Source: Debaryomyces hansenii CBS767
Taxonomy: Eukaryota; Ascomycota; Pichiomycetes; Serinales; Debaryomycetaceae
Assembly (NCBI RefSeq): GCF_000006445.2
Contig: NC_006044.2
Location: 558,001 to 622,000, forward strand
Direction: 5' to 3'
Length of the DNA: 64,000 nucleotides
Shown here: piece by piece, positions 8,697 through 18,651 of the stretch
Numbering within the stretch: position 1 is the first letter of the stretch
Layout: every line of letters begins with the position of its first letter
Made by a program: the position numbers and the translations under genes
Notes under the pieces: model-generated
Databases searched by the model: none
The model's input: the letters and a program-made list of their open reading frames with translations, nothing else
What the model was told of the DNA's origin: nothing

Positions 8697-11600
8697 ATGC
8701 CAGTTCTGAAGGATCATTATTACAGATTAGCGTCTGAAGTTCCTCAGGAAAGAATCGAAGCTGCTACAGCATTGCTTCAGGAATTAACACAAGTAAACGA
8801 AAAAGATGAATGGGACTATGCTTTGAATAGATTAATTAAAGGGTTAACAAGTTCCAGACAGAGTGCCAGATTAGGATTTTCTATGGCCTTGATTGAAGTT
8901 TTACGTGAATTAGTCGAGAAAGAAGAACATGAACTAACGGTTTCTACATTCTTACAACAAGTATTAAAGTTGAGTCAAGTCAAATCATCAATGAAAGGTA
9001 AAGAAGAAAGATCTGTTTTATTTGGTAGATTATTTGGTTTGCAAGTTTTATTAAATTCCCAATTATTATTTAATAAAAAGGTTTCATCTCCAGAACTGTT
9101 GTGTGAATTTGTTGATCAATTGGTTGAATTATCTAGCATTAAATCATGGTTACGAGAAACTTCTATCTTTACTTTGTGCCAATTTATCAGTCTCTTGAAA
9201 GACAACTCAAATGAAGATGTAGTTCTTGTGCATATTTTACAAAAAATTAACGATGTTGGTTTGAATTTAACCACCGAAGGTATTGCTGTCTATTTGTCAA
9301 TTCCTCAACAAACTCGTGAAATATACGCCAATAAGATAATTGATACAAAATTAAACTGGAAAAATGGAGATCCTTTCTCCAAAGGAAATTTGCCTACTTT
9401 AGCTAAGGCCTTAAAAGATGTGGAGGTTGTTGAACCTGAAAGTGACGGAAGTGACACACCAAAAACGAAAAATGGTAATTCGAAACAAAAAGGTAGTTGG
9501 AGTCCTAGAATACACTTTGTTTGGGATATAATAATCCAACACTATAATAATCATGGCGTTGAAGACTTTGCTGATAATGAAAATGAAATTTCTAGCTCAA
9601 AGAAGCGTAAGAAGACATCGTCTAAATCTTCTAAAAAGCAAAAAATTACAAATGATAACGAAGTACCATTAAAGGAATTCTGGAAGGTTGTTGTTGATGA
9701 AACTTTGTTTGCTGATAAGTCATCACATGAACGAAAATACTGGGGGTTTGAAATATTTCTCAAGTTTTTAACTTCTATAAAATCAACTGATATTTCTTCG
9801 TTATTCACCCCGAACTTTATGAGATGTTTAATTAACCAGTCTTCCCAACAGAACCGTATATTGAATAAAATTTCTACAAAAGTTTTAAGTACGATTGTTG
9901 ATAGTTCAAGTAAAGACTTTACGAAGGCTCCAATTATTCTTGACTGTCTTGTTGATGAATCTAAAGGCGGTTGTTGGAATTTTGATTTAGTTACTAAATC
10001 AAAATGTACTGATAAGTTAATTGGGGTTTTAAATGGTAAGGAGGATATCAACAGCTTTGAGGTTGATTTAGTATTGAACCAATTCAAAGACGTTTTAATA
10101 TCTAAATTTAATAATGCCTTAGCTTCTCAAGAAGAAGAAGAAGAAACCGAAAATGAGCATGAAGTTATGAAAAAGTCTAATGATAATATTCAGAAATGGG
10201 CCTTGGACAAACTATTATTACTTTTCAGATCCAATAAAGCTTTACTTTCAAATGAAAAAAACAACTCTAAATGGTTGACAAAGATTTTGAAGTTACTAAT
10301 TCAACATTCATTTTTCAAAAAGATAGATAGCCATGCTGTTTCTGGTAATATCAGAAAGTTATGTCAAGACAGGTTGAATTCTGTATTATCCGATATAATC
10401 AATATCCAAATGAGTGACCGTTCGTGGCCGTTGTCGACATGTCTTTCCTATATCAATAAGTTAGAAATCTCAGATGATTATGAAAATCTCTTGCAGTTCG
10501 ATGAAACTTTATTGAATGTTAAAGAAGAAGCTCTTGCTGTCTTAGCAGAGATTGATGTATCACTTAAGAACTCACGCAAGAACGATACTCAGAAGAGAGA
10601 TCAATTAGATTGTTTCAAGTTGTTGTTCTCAATGATATTGATACAATTTTATATGGGTGACGAAGAGGCTGTCACTGTGCTCGACGAATTGAAAATGTGC
10701 TATAATAACTTCTTTAAGCGTGAAGAAAATGAAGATACTGACTCTGCTGTGTTTTTAACTGAAATAATTTTATCATTTACATCGCGTAAAGCGACTTTAC
10801 TGAAGAAACTTTCGTCTATTGCATGGGAATCTTTTTTGTGTTCCAAGGATGAAACTGATAAAGTAAAATTGAATGAAGAATGTTTGCAGTTATTATTTGA
10901 TGTCTTGGAGGCTCGTGAGAACAAAGAAGGACAGCAGAAACTATTTGAAAATGAAGATGAATTCGAAGCTGTTGATGATGAAGATAATAATTCACAGGAT
11001 TCAGCTGATAGTGCTGACGAAGAAAGCGATAAAAATGATGAGGAAGACTCAGATGGCAGTGATAGTGACGATGATAGTGAAAGTGGAAGCGATGAAGAAT
11101 CTAGTGGGGCCAATAAATCAAATGATGTTCTTTCAGAGGTTGATAAGCAAACAAATTTGAAGTTAGCACAAGCTTTGGGTATTCCAACTGAATCGTCCGG
11201 TGAAGTCAAGTTTGAAGATTTGAGCTCGCTGGAAGATAACGATGAAGATTCCTCGTATCAGTCAGACTCAATGGAAGATGAAGAAATGATGGCAATGGAT
11301 GACCAATTGTCAAAGATCTTTAAGGAAAGACATAATGCGATGTCAAGCGTCGTTACTGGTAATAAGAGAAAAGCTGAAGTCATTGAAGCTAAGGAACAGA
11401 TGATTTTCTTCAAAAACCGTATTTTGGATCTCTTGGAATTATTCAACAAAAACCAACCTTCGTCCTACCTAAATTTAGCCATGATAAAACCATTAATCAT
11501 ATTAATTAACTTGACGATGGACAAGAATTTAGGGGTCAAAGCCCACAAGTTATTAAAAACAAAATTGAGCAAGACTAAGTTAACTAATCGTGAGTTGGAA

Positions 11601-11903
11601 ATAAATTTTCCAACCAAAACAGAACAGTCTAACTATAAGGAATCATTGATGAGTCTCATCGAATGGCTACAAAAGGAAGCTGGTTCGAATAAATCGTCCA
11701 ACCAAGCACACTCGATGGCATGCGGTCAATCTTGTATTATTGTAGCTAAGAGTTTAATTGCCGTGGACGAACTGTACTTGGACAGAATTATTGATTTGTA
11801 TGCTCAATGTTTGAAGAAATGGGCAGCAAAACCTAACAGTAAAATCCAGGCTTCCATGTTTTTTGATTTTATCAACTGGTTGAACTCCAAACGAGGTAAT
11901 TAA
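8697..11903 (+). CDS. POL5: Pol5 (Myb-binding protein 1A family), rRNA synthesis and ribosome biogenesis
   Basis: Pol5 is a nucleolar HEAT-repeat protein related to MYBBP1A. It was named for B-type DNA polymerase-like motifs but functions in rDNA binding, rRNA synthesis and pre-60S maturation. The N-terminus matches the family ('HYYRLASEVPQERIEAATAL' and 'LNRLIKGLTSSRQSARLGFS'). A basic patch SSKKRKKTSSKSSKKQK near residue 300 could be a nuclear localisation signal. A long acidic Asp/Glu/Ser tract spans about residues 750-805, as expected for the family. The frame extends upstream through a GTG at 8694, but ATG 8697 is the natural start, giving 1068 residues. Codon 4 is CTG, to be read as Ser in this yeast. 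Confidence 0.93.
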   Translation: MPVLKDHYYRLASEVPQERIEAATALLQELTQVNEKDEWDYALNRLIKGLTSSRQSARLGFSMALIEVLRELVEKEEHELTVSTFLQQVLKLSQVKSSMKGKEERSVLFGRLFGLQVLLNSQLLFNKKVSSPELLCEFVDQLVELSSIKSWLRETSIFTLCQFISLLKDNSNEDVVLVHILQKINDVGLNLTTEGIAVYLSIPQQTREIYANKIIDTKLNWKNGDPFSKGNLPTLAKALKDVEVVEPESDGSDTPKTKNGNSKQKGSWSPRIHFVWDIIIQHYNNHGVEDFADNENEISSSKKRKKTSSKSSKKQKITNDNEVPLKEFWKVVVDETLFADKSSHERKYWGFEIFLKFLTSIKSTDISSLFTPNFMRCLINQSSQQNRILNKISTKVLSTIVDSSSKDFTKAPIILDCLVDESKGGCWNFDLVTKSKCTDKLIGVLNGKEDINSFEVDLVLNQFKDVLISKFNNALASQEEEEETENEHEVMKKSNDNIQKWALDKLLLLFRSNKALLSNEKNNSKWLTKILKLLIQHSFFKKIDSHAVSGNIRKLCQDRLNSVLSDIINIQMSDRSWPLSTCLSYINKLEISDDYENLLQFDETLLNVKEEALAVLAEIDVSLKNSRKNDTQKRDQLDCFKLLFSMILIQFYMGDEEAVTVLDELKMCYNNFFKREENEDTDSAVFLTEIILSFTSRKATLLKKLSSIAWESFLCSKDETDKVKLNEECLQLLFDVLEARENKEGQQKLFENEDEFEAVDDEDNNSQDSADSADEESDKNDEEDSDGSDSDDDSESGSDEESSGANKSNDVLSEVDKQTNLKLAQALGIPTESSGEVKFEDLSSLEDNDEDSSYQSDSMEDEEMMAMDDQLSKIFKERHNAMSSVVTGNKRKAEVIEAKEQMIFFKNRILDLLELFNKNQPSSYLNLAMIKPLIILINLTMDKNLGVKAHKLLKTKLSKTKLTNRELEINFPTKTEQSNYKESLMSLIEWLQKEAGSNKSSNQAHSMACGQSCIIVAKSLIAVDELYLDRIIDLYAQCLKKWAAKPNSKIQASMFFDFINWLNSKRGN

Positions 11904-12134
11904 AACGTAACAATTACATAAATATGCATACACTAGTCTATATAATTTGCAATCGATATAATGTCCAGTCTCATATTTACTTAGCATTTACCCGTTTTAT
12001 ATGCGCCCGCGCGTAAATTTTAGCATCACTAATATTTCACCAATTAAATCCCGATCCACGACCGAACGAAAACTTATACCTTAGTTTAATCAATAATATA
12101 ATTCAATTATTCAATTATAATTAAATAATCAAAC

Positions 12135-12317
12135 ATGTCTGCCTACCAACAAGCCGGTATCTCATTAAACAGAGCCTTAGCTCTCTCTGCCAAGGCCGTC
12201 AGAAGTGCTTTAAAGCCTGAATTTAAGGTTGCTGCTGAAAGAAGAGGTCTTACCGAAGTCAAGGCCATGAAGATTGAAAACGGTAAACAAGGTGAACCTA
12301 AGTCTTTAGATAAATAA
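12135..12317 (+). CDS. ATP15: F1-ATP synthase subunit epsilon (Atp15)
   Basis: Atp15 is the small central-stalk subunit of mitochondrial F1-ATP synthase and stabilises gamma and delta. The 60-residue protein begins MSAYQQAGISLNRALALSAK, matching the fungal epsilon signature (W/Y-x-x-A-G-I-S followed by A-R-S-L-K-like residues), and contains AVRSALKPEFK. Its length equals the S. cerevisiae protein (62). There is no cleavable presequence, as is usual for this subunit. It is transcribed in the same direction as POL5 and converges with MDL2. Confidence 0.92.
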   Translation: MSAYQQAGISLNRALALSAKAVRSALKPEFKVAAERRGLTEVKAMKIENGKQGEPKSLDK

Positions 12318-12624
12318 ATCAAGGTAAATTGAGTTTATGAATTATGTTTTATTTCGCAGGTTCTAGTTTTGCCATTTAGGGCAACATGAAATTGTGTTTA
12401 ATATTTTCTTGTTTATGGAGGAAGTATCAACCAGTATAGAAGTTTCAATAAAAATATTGCAGTCTTAAGTACCAATTGTGGATATTTGTAGTTACAGTAG
12501 GCATTTTCTATTTATTTCTATAACGTTGCTAACGAACTATAGGAGGACATAAGTTCCAATAACATGTGTGAGTATTGTATTACTATTTACAAGCGACTAT
12601 TCCGAGGCTGTGATGTGCTCTAAA
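12318..12624. other. Convergent intergenic region ATP15/MDL2
   Basis: This 307-bp AT-rich stretch lies between two gene ends and should hold both 3' UTRs. No gene or structured element was recognised. Confidence 0.5.
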
Positions 12625-15024
12625 CTATGAAACAATCTTGTCGGACGAGATCTTTGATTCTGAGATGGCAGCGTTCTTATCTTCGTTTATTTCTTGGGAT
12701 ATTTGATCTGCAAGTTGAGCACGCATCTCAACTGGTAAATCATCAATCATGGATCTGATTATTTCAAGTTCATTTGCCTTATTCTCTTCTGTGATTCTTT
12801 CCGTTTCTTCGGCTTCGGTCTGCTCAGGAGTCTCTTCGGATTCGTCGAGGCCTGGGCTATCTAACAACTTAGATAATTCAGAGTTTGGATCACTGTACAA
12901 TTCGACGAATCTGCCTTGTTCAACCACCTTTCCATGTTTGCCCAAAACAATAATATTCTCGGATTTTGAAATAGTAGATAATCTATGGGCAATTGATATG
13001 ATAGTCATTTTACCCTGAGACGTTAATTCTTTCAATGTTTCGTTAATAAGACTTTCCAGTCTAGAATCTAAAGCCGATGTCGCTTCATCTAAAATCAAAA
13101 TTGACGGCTTCTTAATCAATGCTCTAGCAATAGCCACTCGCTGCTTTTGACCCCCTGATAAGGATGCACCACGAGAACCAATTATTGTTTCATATCCATC
13201 TGGAAGAGACATAATGAAGTCATGACAATTAGCCTGTCTGGCAGCAAATTTAACATCTTCCATTGTCATCTGACTTATTTGAGACGGAGTTAATCCGTAT
13301 ACAATATTCTCTAAGATAGTTCCTGATAACAATACTGGTTCTTGTTGCACAATTCCAATAATCGATCTTCTCAAGTCACGAACTTGAAAGTTATTAATAT
13401 TTCTGCCTCCAATAAGGATCTCACCACTATTAATATTATATGACCTTAATAACAATGATGCCACGGTAGACTTCCCACATCCTGAAGGTGCAACAATACA
13501 TGTGGTCGATGATGCTGGTATATTAAATGAACATTCATTAAAAATCTTATCATATGGTCTGCTGGCGTAGCTGAAAACAACGTCTTTAAATTCAATACCG
13601 TTCGATAACCCTGGAGGTAATTTATTTCCTTTTACAGGAGGAACATCATTATCGTAGTCGATTAACTCGAACAATTTAATGCCGGCACCTGAACCTTTCA
13701 TCAATTCCATATAAGTTGTTGTCAAACTGTACAATGCCAGATTGAATAATTCCAGGTACATTGTGAAAGCAACCACGTCACCGGTTGTCATCTGTCCATT
13801 TATTATCAAGTAGACACCGATTGCAACGCATGACAAATAACCAGTATGGTACAAACTATAAATTGAAACCAGGTAATTTGACTGTGCAAGCGCTTCTTTT
13901 TTCGCTACGTTAATAACGTTCCTGAGCTGATCAGAATATTTCGTCAATTCTTTTTGTTCACCAGTAAACGCTTGAACCAATTTAACTGAATTAAGAGTTT
14001 CTTCACTCACCTTAGTAAGGCCTGCTGTTGCATTCTGCAATCTCGTAGATAAAGCACGAATCTTTTCACCATACCATACTGATCCAAATGTTATTGGAGG
14101 AGAAATTAATAACATAATACCAAACAACATAGGATTAATAGAAAACATCATGTAAGAACTAATTATACCGAACAAGACATTCTTCAACCCGTCAGGTAAA
14201 TTATTTGTAATAGATCTTGAAACAACATATGCATCACTTGATAATCTAGATATCAAATCACCTACTTTATGTTTTTCATGATCGTAGAATTTGGCATCAT
14301 GTCTCAATAAATGTTTCATTACTCTCAATCTTAATCTTGCAACTAATCTTTCACCCAATACTTTCAAAACCCAAATTCTAGCCCAAAAGCAAACAGCACT
14401 TAAGCACATGAAAGGCACCATAAAACCGAAAACTGTAGAATACTTGTATCCCCAAATCAATAAAGTGCCGTCACTATCTTTCATGTTATTATTAAAAGCA
14501 TCAATAGCCGAACCAACTAATTTGACTGCTGTTGTTGGATATAAAACTGCAAACAAAATAAACCCCAAAGCATATAGAAAAAGCTTCAAATCAGGCCTTC
14601 CCAATTTTAATATACGTAATATGGTTTTTATATTTTCACGAAATGGTTTCCTGTCTTTCTTTTGTTGCTCCTTCTCTTCTTCTCTCAACTCGCGTTTCCT
14701 TATCTTAGTAAACTCCAAATGGTTCTTCAAAGAGTTAGACTTTTGTAGGGATTTTATTAATTCTTGTTTACTTGGTGTATCTGAGGTATTCCTAACGACC
14801 AGTGAGTCTGAGAAGTATCTCAGTCTTCCATAAATAATATTCGTTTTCCCTAGAAATACATTACATGCATTAGATATGTTTGGATAAGTTCTTCTGTATA
14901 TCACACTCGTATTTAATGTAGATAGCCTTGTCGGTATTCTTGTATGTAGAGTCCTAAAAATCCCAACATTCGAACTATACAGAAACAAAAACGACGGTTT
15001 CACTCGTTGTATAGGTAGCAACAT
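12625..15024 (-). CDS. MDL2: Mitochondrial inner-membrane ABC half-transporter (Mdl2-like)
   Basis: A 799-residue ABC half-transporter of the Mdl group, homologous to human ABCB8/ABCB10 and mitochondrial peptide or metabolite exporters. The first ~75 residues are Arg/Ser/Tyr-rich with few acids, a mitochondrial presequence. A charged linker (KIRKRELREEEKEQQKK) leads into a six-helix transmembrane domain starting near residue 145. The nucleotide-binding domain has Walker A PSGCGKST with its lysine near residue 518, a signature LSGGQKQR near 620, and Walker B ILILDEATSALD. After this comes an unusually long acidic tail of about 90 residues. The choice of MDL2 over MDL1 rests on the extended N-terminal region and length and is less certain. 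A TCACGTGA site lies about 120 bp upstream. Confidence 0.85.
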   Translation of the reverse strand: MLLPIQRVKPSFLFLYSSNVGIFRTLHTRIPTRLSTLNTSVIYRRTYPNISNACNVFLGKTNIIYGRLRYFSDSLVVRNTSDTPSKQELIKSLQKSNSLKNHLEFTKIRKRELREEEKEQQKKDRKPFRENIKTILRILKLGRPDLKLFLYALGFILFAVLYPTTAVKLVGSAIDAFNNNMKDSDGTLLIWGYKYSTVFGFMVPFMCLSAVCFWARIWVLKVLGERLVARLRLRVMKHLLRHDAKFYDHEKHKVGDLISRLSSDAYVVSRSITNNLPDGLKNVLFGIISSYMMFSINPMLFGIMLLISPPITFGSVWYGEKIRALSTRLQNATAGLTKVSEETLNSVKLVQAFTGEQKELTKYSDQLRNVINVAKKEALAQSNYLVSIYSLYHTGYLSCVAIGVYLIINGQMTTGDVVAFTMYLELFNLALYSLTTTYMELMKGSGAGIKLFELIDYDNDVPPVKGNKLPPGLSNGIEFKDVVFSYASRPYDKIFNECSFNIPASSTTCIVAPSGCGKSTVASLLLRSYNINSGEILIGGRNINNFQVRDLRRSIIGIVQQEPVLLSGTILENIVYGLTPSQISQMTMEDVKFAARQANCHDFIMSLPDGYETIIGSRGASLSGGQKQRVAIARALIKKPSILILDEATSALDSRLESLINETLKELTSQGKMTIISIAHRLSTISKSENIIVLGKHGKVVEQGRFVELYSDPNSELSKLLDSPGLDESEETPEQTEAEETERITEENKANELEIIRSMIDDLPVEMRAQLADQISQEINEDKNAAISESKISSDKIVS

Positions 15025-15143
15025 GTGGGCTTAATAACTAGCTGTATACCTATATTCTTTATCAAATTAGACTAAACTATGATAAATTTATACCTTCAAC
15101 ATCTACAGAGTATAAAATTTCAAAATACGTCCGAAATATGAAT

Positions 15144-15151
15144 TCACGTGA
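15144..15151. promoter_or_regulatory. Cbf1-type TCACGTGA palindrome upstream of MDL2
   Basis: An exact TCACGTGA lies about 120 bp upstream of the MDL2 ATG and just beyond the DPP3 stop. This is the extended E-box bound by Cbf1 in yeasts. Two more copies occur in promoters of this window, one between MRPS8 and AIM36. Confidence 0.5.
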
Positions 15152-15162
15152 TTTAAGTATAA

Positions 15163-17244
15163 CTATACATTTCTATCAGCAAAACTTTGAATCATACCTA
15201 CTTCAGACTCTTCATATTCTCTAACTTCAACTTGGCCAGAAGCATCTGCAAATGTGTTGGCTTGAATCAATTGTTTACGTGGTAATTTCTTACTTAAAAT
15301 GATCTGTCTAAATCTGCTGTATTCGTCAGTGACATCGGTAATATCATTATAGTACGCAACACCTTTGGTTACATCACCTGTACATTTATAGACATGTAAT
15401 TTTAGTAAGAAATCACCTAACACATCTACTGCTGTGTTGTTCAACTTGGATTCGTCGAAGGTGATCTTTAAGTCATCCATGTTTTCCTCACTGAATTCAA
15501 GCTTACAGACACCACTCTTGTGCAAAGACTTGAAAATACCAAAGCGAGCTTGCATGTGGGGTTGACCCCATTTACGAGATGTTGGATCCCAGAATTCTAA
15601 TCCTAATAAACCGGCACGGCACATTAATACGGTAGCAATCAAAATAATTTCTTTCTGATCTTTTTCGTCAGAAACTCCGAAGATCGGCAATACCTCTAAC
15701 GGTTTTTTAAGAATGAGGTATAAAGCAACCAACTCTGCTCTACATTCCTCAAACGACCCTGCAACTGCGCTGAATAGTGAACCCCAGGTATCAGTTGGCT
15801 TATAATACGAATGGATATTAGGATTTGATTTATCAAAGTTGAATTCACCAGGTGATACTTCTTGCAACAACTTACCTGTACCATGGCCTAAAAGCTCGTG
15901 CAAACCAACTTGTATTTCGAAGGCATCATCTCTCCATTTACGGAATTTAGCTTGCATATCATGCTCGAGGAAAGTAATAAGTTCTTCCTTCTTAGGCTTT
16001 TTAGGATTTGCTGATAAGACATTCCCTAAAGAAACATTCTTGAAACCAACATTTAATCTAACATCATCGTAGTTTGGAATATTAATACCAGCTGGGACAC
16101 CTGATCCAGCAAATGTTAAAACTTCTAAAGATGTAAAATCTGGAGGGGTAAATGTATCTTTTTCATAAATTTTGTCCCAAGGCAAATAAGGAATTAATTT
16201 AGTTGCATTTTCTACCAAGGTGGAAAATTTGGCAGTACGATCCTGATTAACCATGGCTACTAAACCTTCCCATTCACCTCTAACACCTGATGGGTCCCTA
16301 TAGGTTTCAATGAACCCTATATTTGATTCCACCAGAGGCCTTAAATCCTTAACCCATTCTATCTGAGACGACTTATGCGCGATCATATTACCAGTTTGAA
16401 ATGATTCAACGTAATGATTAATCATTTTACGCTGGGTGTCATTTGCAGCTTTTTTTGCAGCTTTTTTCATGTTCTCTACAATCTGTTCAAATTCAACATG
16501 ATGATCACCAAAAGCAATGGTCAATGAACCTCCATTATCTAAAGAAATCTTCTCCTTTGGATAGTTTGTTGTTTTATTCTCTGTTTCAGAACTGGCAACA
16601 AAAACAACGAACTCCTTGCCCGAAGTTTTCTTAACCCTTGTATTTTCTGGCATAATGCCTTTGTTTGCAAGAGCAGCATTAACAAGTTCCGCCTCATCCT
16701 GGGTAATATCGGGTGAATCAGGATAGTAGTTCGATAATTGACCCTTTTCTGGCCATCCTAATAAGTTGGTACTCGTATCATATATAGCATCACGAATTTT
16801 CATGTATGTCCAGGTAATTGAATCGTTATTGATCCCCTCAGAAACCAATTTATCAAATTCCTCGATCGACAATTTAGGAATAAATTTCTTGTCCCCGAAT
16901 GACTTGTAATTACCTAAGTTTGACAAAAATTGGGAAGCATATTCCAAGTAGTGTGGCACTGCTTGTGATTCCTTGGTCAGGCCCTTGCTTAAAAGAGCTT
17001 CATACTCCTCGTTAGTAGCTGGTTCGCCTAAATGTCTATGAATTGATAAAATTAAATCATAAATGGCTTCACTTTCGGGGGAGACTGATCTTAAAATGGC
17101 TCGAGTACCATGGTGGGAGGCCCTTGAAAGGTAATGAGCATATAATTTAGCGTCATTTGTTGGTAATTGTTCGAAGTGTTTTTTGGCAGATAACACAATT
17201 ATAGGTGCATTTGAGTCTGCGATGAATGTATTAACTTCTGTCAT
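15163..17244 (-). CDS. DPP3: Dipeptidyl peptidase III (M49 metallopeptidase)
   Basis: DPP III is a cytosolic zinc exopeptidase that removes dipeptides from the N-termini of oligopeptides. The M49 zinc motif HELLGH is present at residues 449-454, and the second motif EECRAE follows at 499-504, supplying the third zinc ligand. The spacing of about 50 residues is normal. The frame continues upstream to a GTG, but the first ATG, at 17244, yields a 693-residue protein beginning MTEVNTFIADSNAPIIVLSA, close to the usual family length of about 710. No targeting signal is evident. It is divergent from SWC5, sharing a promoter of about 170 bp. Confidence 0.94.
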   Translation of the reverse strand: MTEVNTFIADSNAPIIVLSAKKHFEQLPTNDAKLYAHYLSRASHHGTRAILRSVSPESEAIYDLILSIHRHLGEPATNEEYEALLSKGLTKESQAVPHYLEYASQFLSNLGNYKSFGDKKFIPKLSIEEFDKLVSEGINNDSITWTYMKIRDAIYDTSTNLLGWPEKGQLSNYYPDSPDITQDEAELVNAALANKGIMPENTRVKKTSGKEFVVFVASSETENKTTNYPKEKISLDNGGSLTIAFGDHHVEFEQIVENMKKAAKKAANDTQRKMINHYVESFQTGNMIAHKSSQIEWVKDLRPLVESNIGFIETYRDPSGVRGEWEGLVAMVNQDRTAKFSTLVENATKLIPYLPWDKIYEKDTFTPPDFTSLEVLTFAGSGVPAGINIPNYDDVRLNVGFKNVSLGNVLSANPKKPKKEELITFLEHDMQAKFRKWRDDAFEIQVGLHELLGHGTGKLLQEVSPGEFNFDKSNPNIHSYYKPTDTWGSLFSAVAGSFEECRAELVALYLILKKPLEVLPIFGVSDEKDQKEIILIATVLMCRAGLLGLEFWDPTSRKWGQPHMQARFGIFKSLHKSGVCKLEFSEENMDDLKITFDESKLNNTAVDVLGDFLLKLHVYKCTGDVTKGVAYYNDITDVTDEYSRFRQIILSKKLPRKQLIQANTFADASGQVEVREYEESEVGMIQSFADRNV

Positions 17245-17413
17245 TTTCAATTGCTTAAATATTAAATGTTGGTAAGAAGAGAGAATCAATATATACTCCA
17301 ATTTTGGGTGAATGTGTAATCGCGATCGCACCCCAAAAAAAATCCTGCCTTTCAGAAGTATGGCACCAAAAACGATTGGTTTATCTTATCATTAAGCAGC
17401 AAAAGTTATAATA

Positions 17414-18439
17414 ATGGGCAAGCAAAAGGCCACCCGAGTGAATGGAATACTAAAGAAAGAAGAGCAGACTATTGATGATGATTCTTTAAAGAAGGAAAAA
17501 CAGGCGATTGATGATGAAGACTATGATGAAGACGAAGATGAAGACTATGACCCAGAGGCGAAAGTCGAAGAGGAAAAAGAAGCAAGTGACGAAGAAAGTG
17601 ACCATGAACCCCAACCCGATTATTCTTCGATAGAAAATGCCACGTTTCAAGACAGGCTCGTTAAGACAAGAAGTCAACGACACCAAGAGAAGTACGGATC
17701 CAATGCGGGAATCAATCATATAAGGCCAGGATTGATAAAAAGTGATGATATTAGCAAAAATATAGATGTGGATGCCATATTCAACGATTTACAACGAAAG
17801 AGCAAGAGCGGGACACCAGACGACTGGAAGGCATCGATTGAGGAGGAACAAGCCAAGACCGAAAGCATTAAATATAATAACGCAAATTCAAAACAGACTA
17901 CCAATATCAGTTCAGCCGATACACCTCAAGAAGATAACAGTCTAGATCCACAGAAGGTCAAAATTGAATCGTCATACACATTTGCAGGAAAAGTTATCAC
18001 AGAGTCCAAACTAGTGGATGCGGGTTCTGCGGAGGCAAAAGCGTATTTTAATTCCACAAAGGGTATAACAGCTAGTAATTTAAAAGCATCGGCTGCCACT
18101 CGTTCATTTGTGCCTATAATCCGAACCATACCAGGGTCTACCGAGCCAACAGAGCTTCGTATTAAGCTTAAAAGACCATCATTGATCGACAAATTCTTAT
18201 CGACATATGGTGACAAGAAACAGAAGCTATCTACGTTAGAAAAGTCTCGTTTAGACTGGGCTAGTTTCGTTGATCAGAAGAAGTTAAAAGACGACTTATC
18301 TACGCATAATAAAGGTGGTTACTTGGATAAACAAGAGTTCTTAGGAAGACTTCAAGACAAGAGAGATGAACATTACCAAAAAGCAAAGGAAGAAGAACGT
18401 AAAAGACAATGGCAGCTGCAGCAACAACAGTCCTTGTGA
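17414..18439 (+). CDS. SWC5: Swc5, SWR1 chromatin-remodelling complex subunit (BCNT domain)
   Basis: Swc5 is the Bucentaur/CFDP1-type subunit of the SWR1 complex that exchanges H2A for H2A.Z. The 341-residue protein has a very acidic N-terminal half (DEDYDEDEDEDYDPEAKVEE), as needed for histone binding, and a basic C-terminal BCNT domain at about residues 265-330. In that domain 'STLEKSRLDWASFVDQKKL' and 'GGYLDKQEFLGR' reproduce the conserved W-x-x-F-V-D and Y-x-x-K-Q-x-F-L motifs. It ends in a short polyGln stretch. The gene is divergent from DPP3. Confidence 0.93.
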   Translation: MGKQKATRVNGILKKEEQTIDDDSLKKEKQAIDDEDYDEDEDEDYDPEAKVEEEKEASDEESDHEPQPDYSSIENATFQDRLVKTRSQRHQEKYGSNAGINHIRPGLIKSDDISKNIDVDAIFNDLQRKSKSGTPDDWKASIEEEQAKTESIKYNNANSKQTTNISSADTPQEDNSLDPQKVKIESSYTFAGKVITESKLVDAGSAEAKAYFNSTKGITASNLKASAATRSFVPIIRTIPGSTEPTELRIKLKRPSLIDKFLSTYGDKKQKLSTLEKSRLDWASFVDQKKLKDDLSTHNKGGYLDKQEFLGRLQDKRDEHYQKAKEEERKRQWQLQQQQSL

Positions 18440-18651
18440 TGGCCTTCATCCTTTCTCTAGGTCAACGGTTTATTGTATAATATTGTATAGTATTGGTCTA
18501 TGTTACATAGTAAATAAAAAAAGTATCACAAAATGGCATGTGGAAAATCTTCACTCATTTTTTGTTAGTCAATTCAGAATTGATAATTATTTATTACTAT
18601 CAATGCATACGTCAAGTTCATTAATTAATCCAAGGTAAATATTTGGTTAAA

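Noticed and set aside
9551..11209. Two antisense frames (9551-10087 and 10700-11209) inside POL5
   Set aside because: They mirror POL5 codons, especially the acidic Asp/Glu/Ser tract giving Ser/Leu-rich antisense sequence. POL5 is clearly coding.
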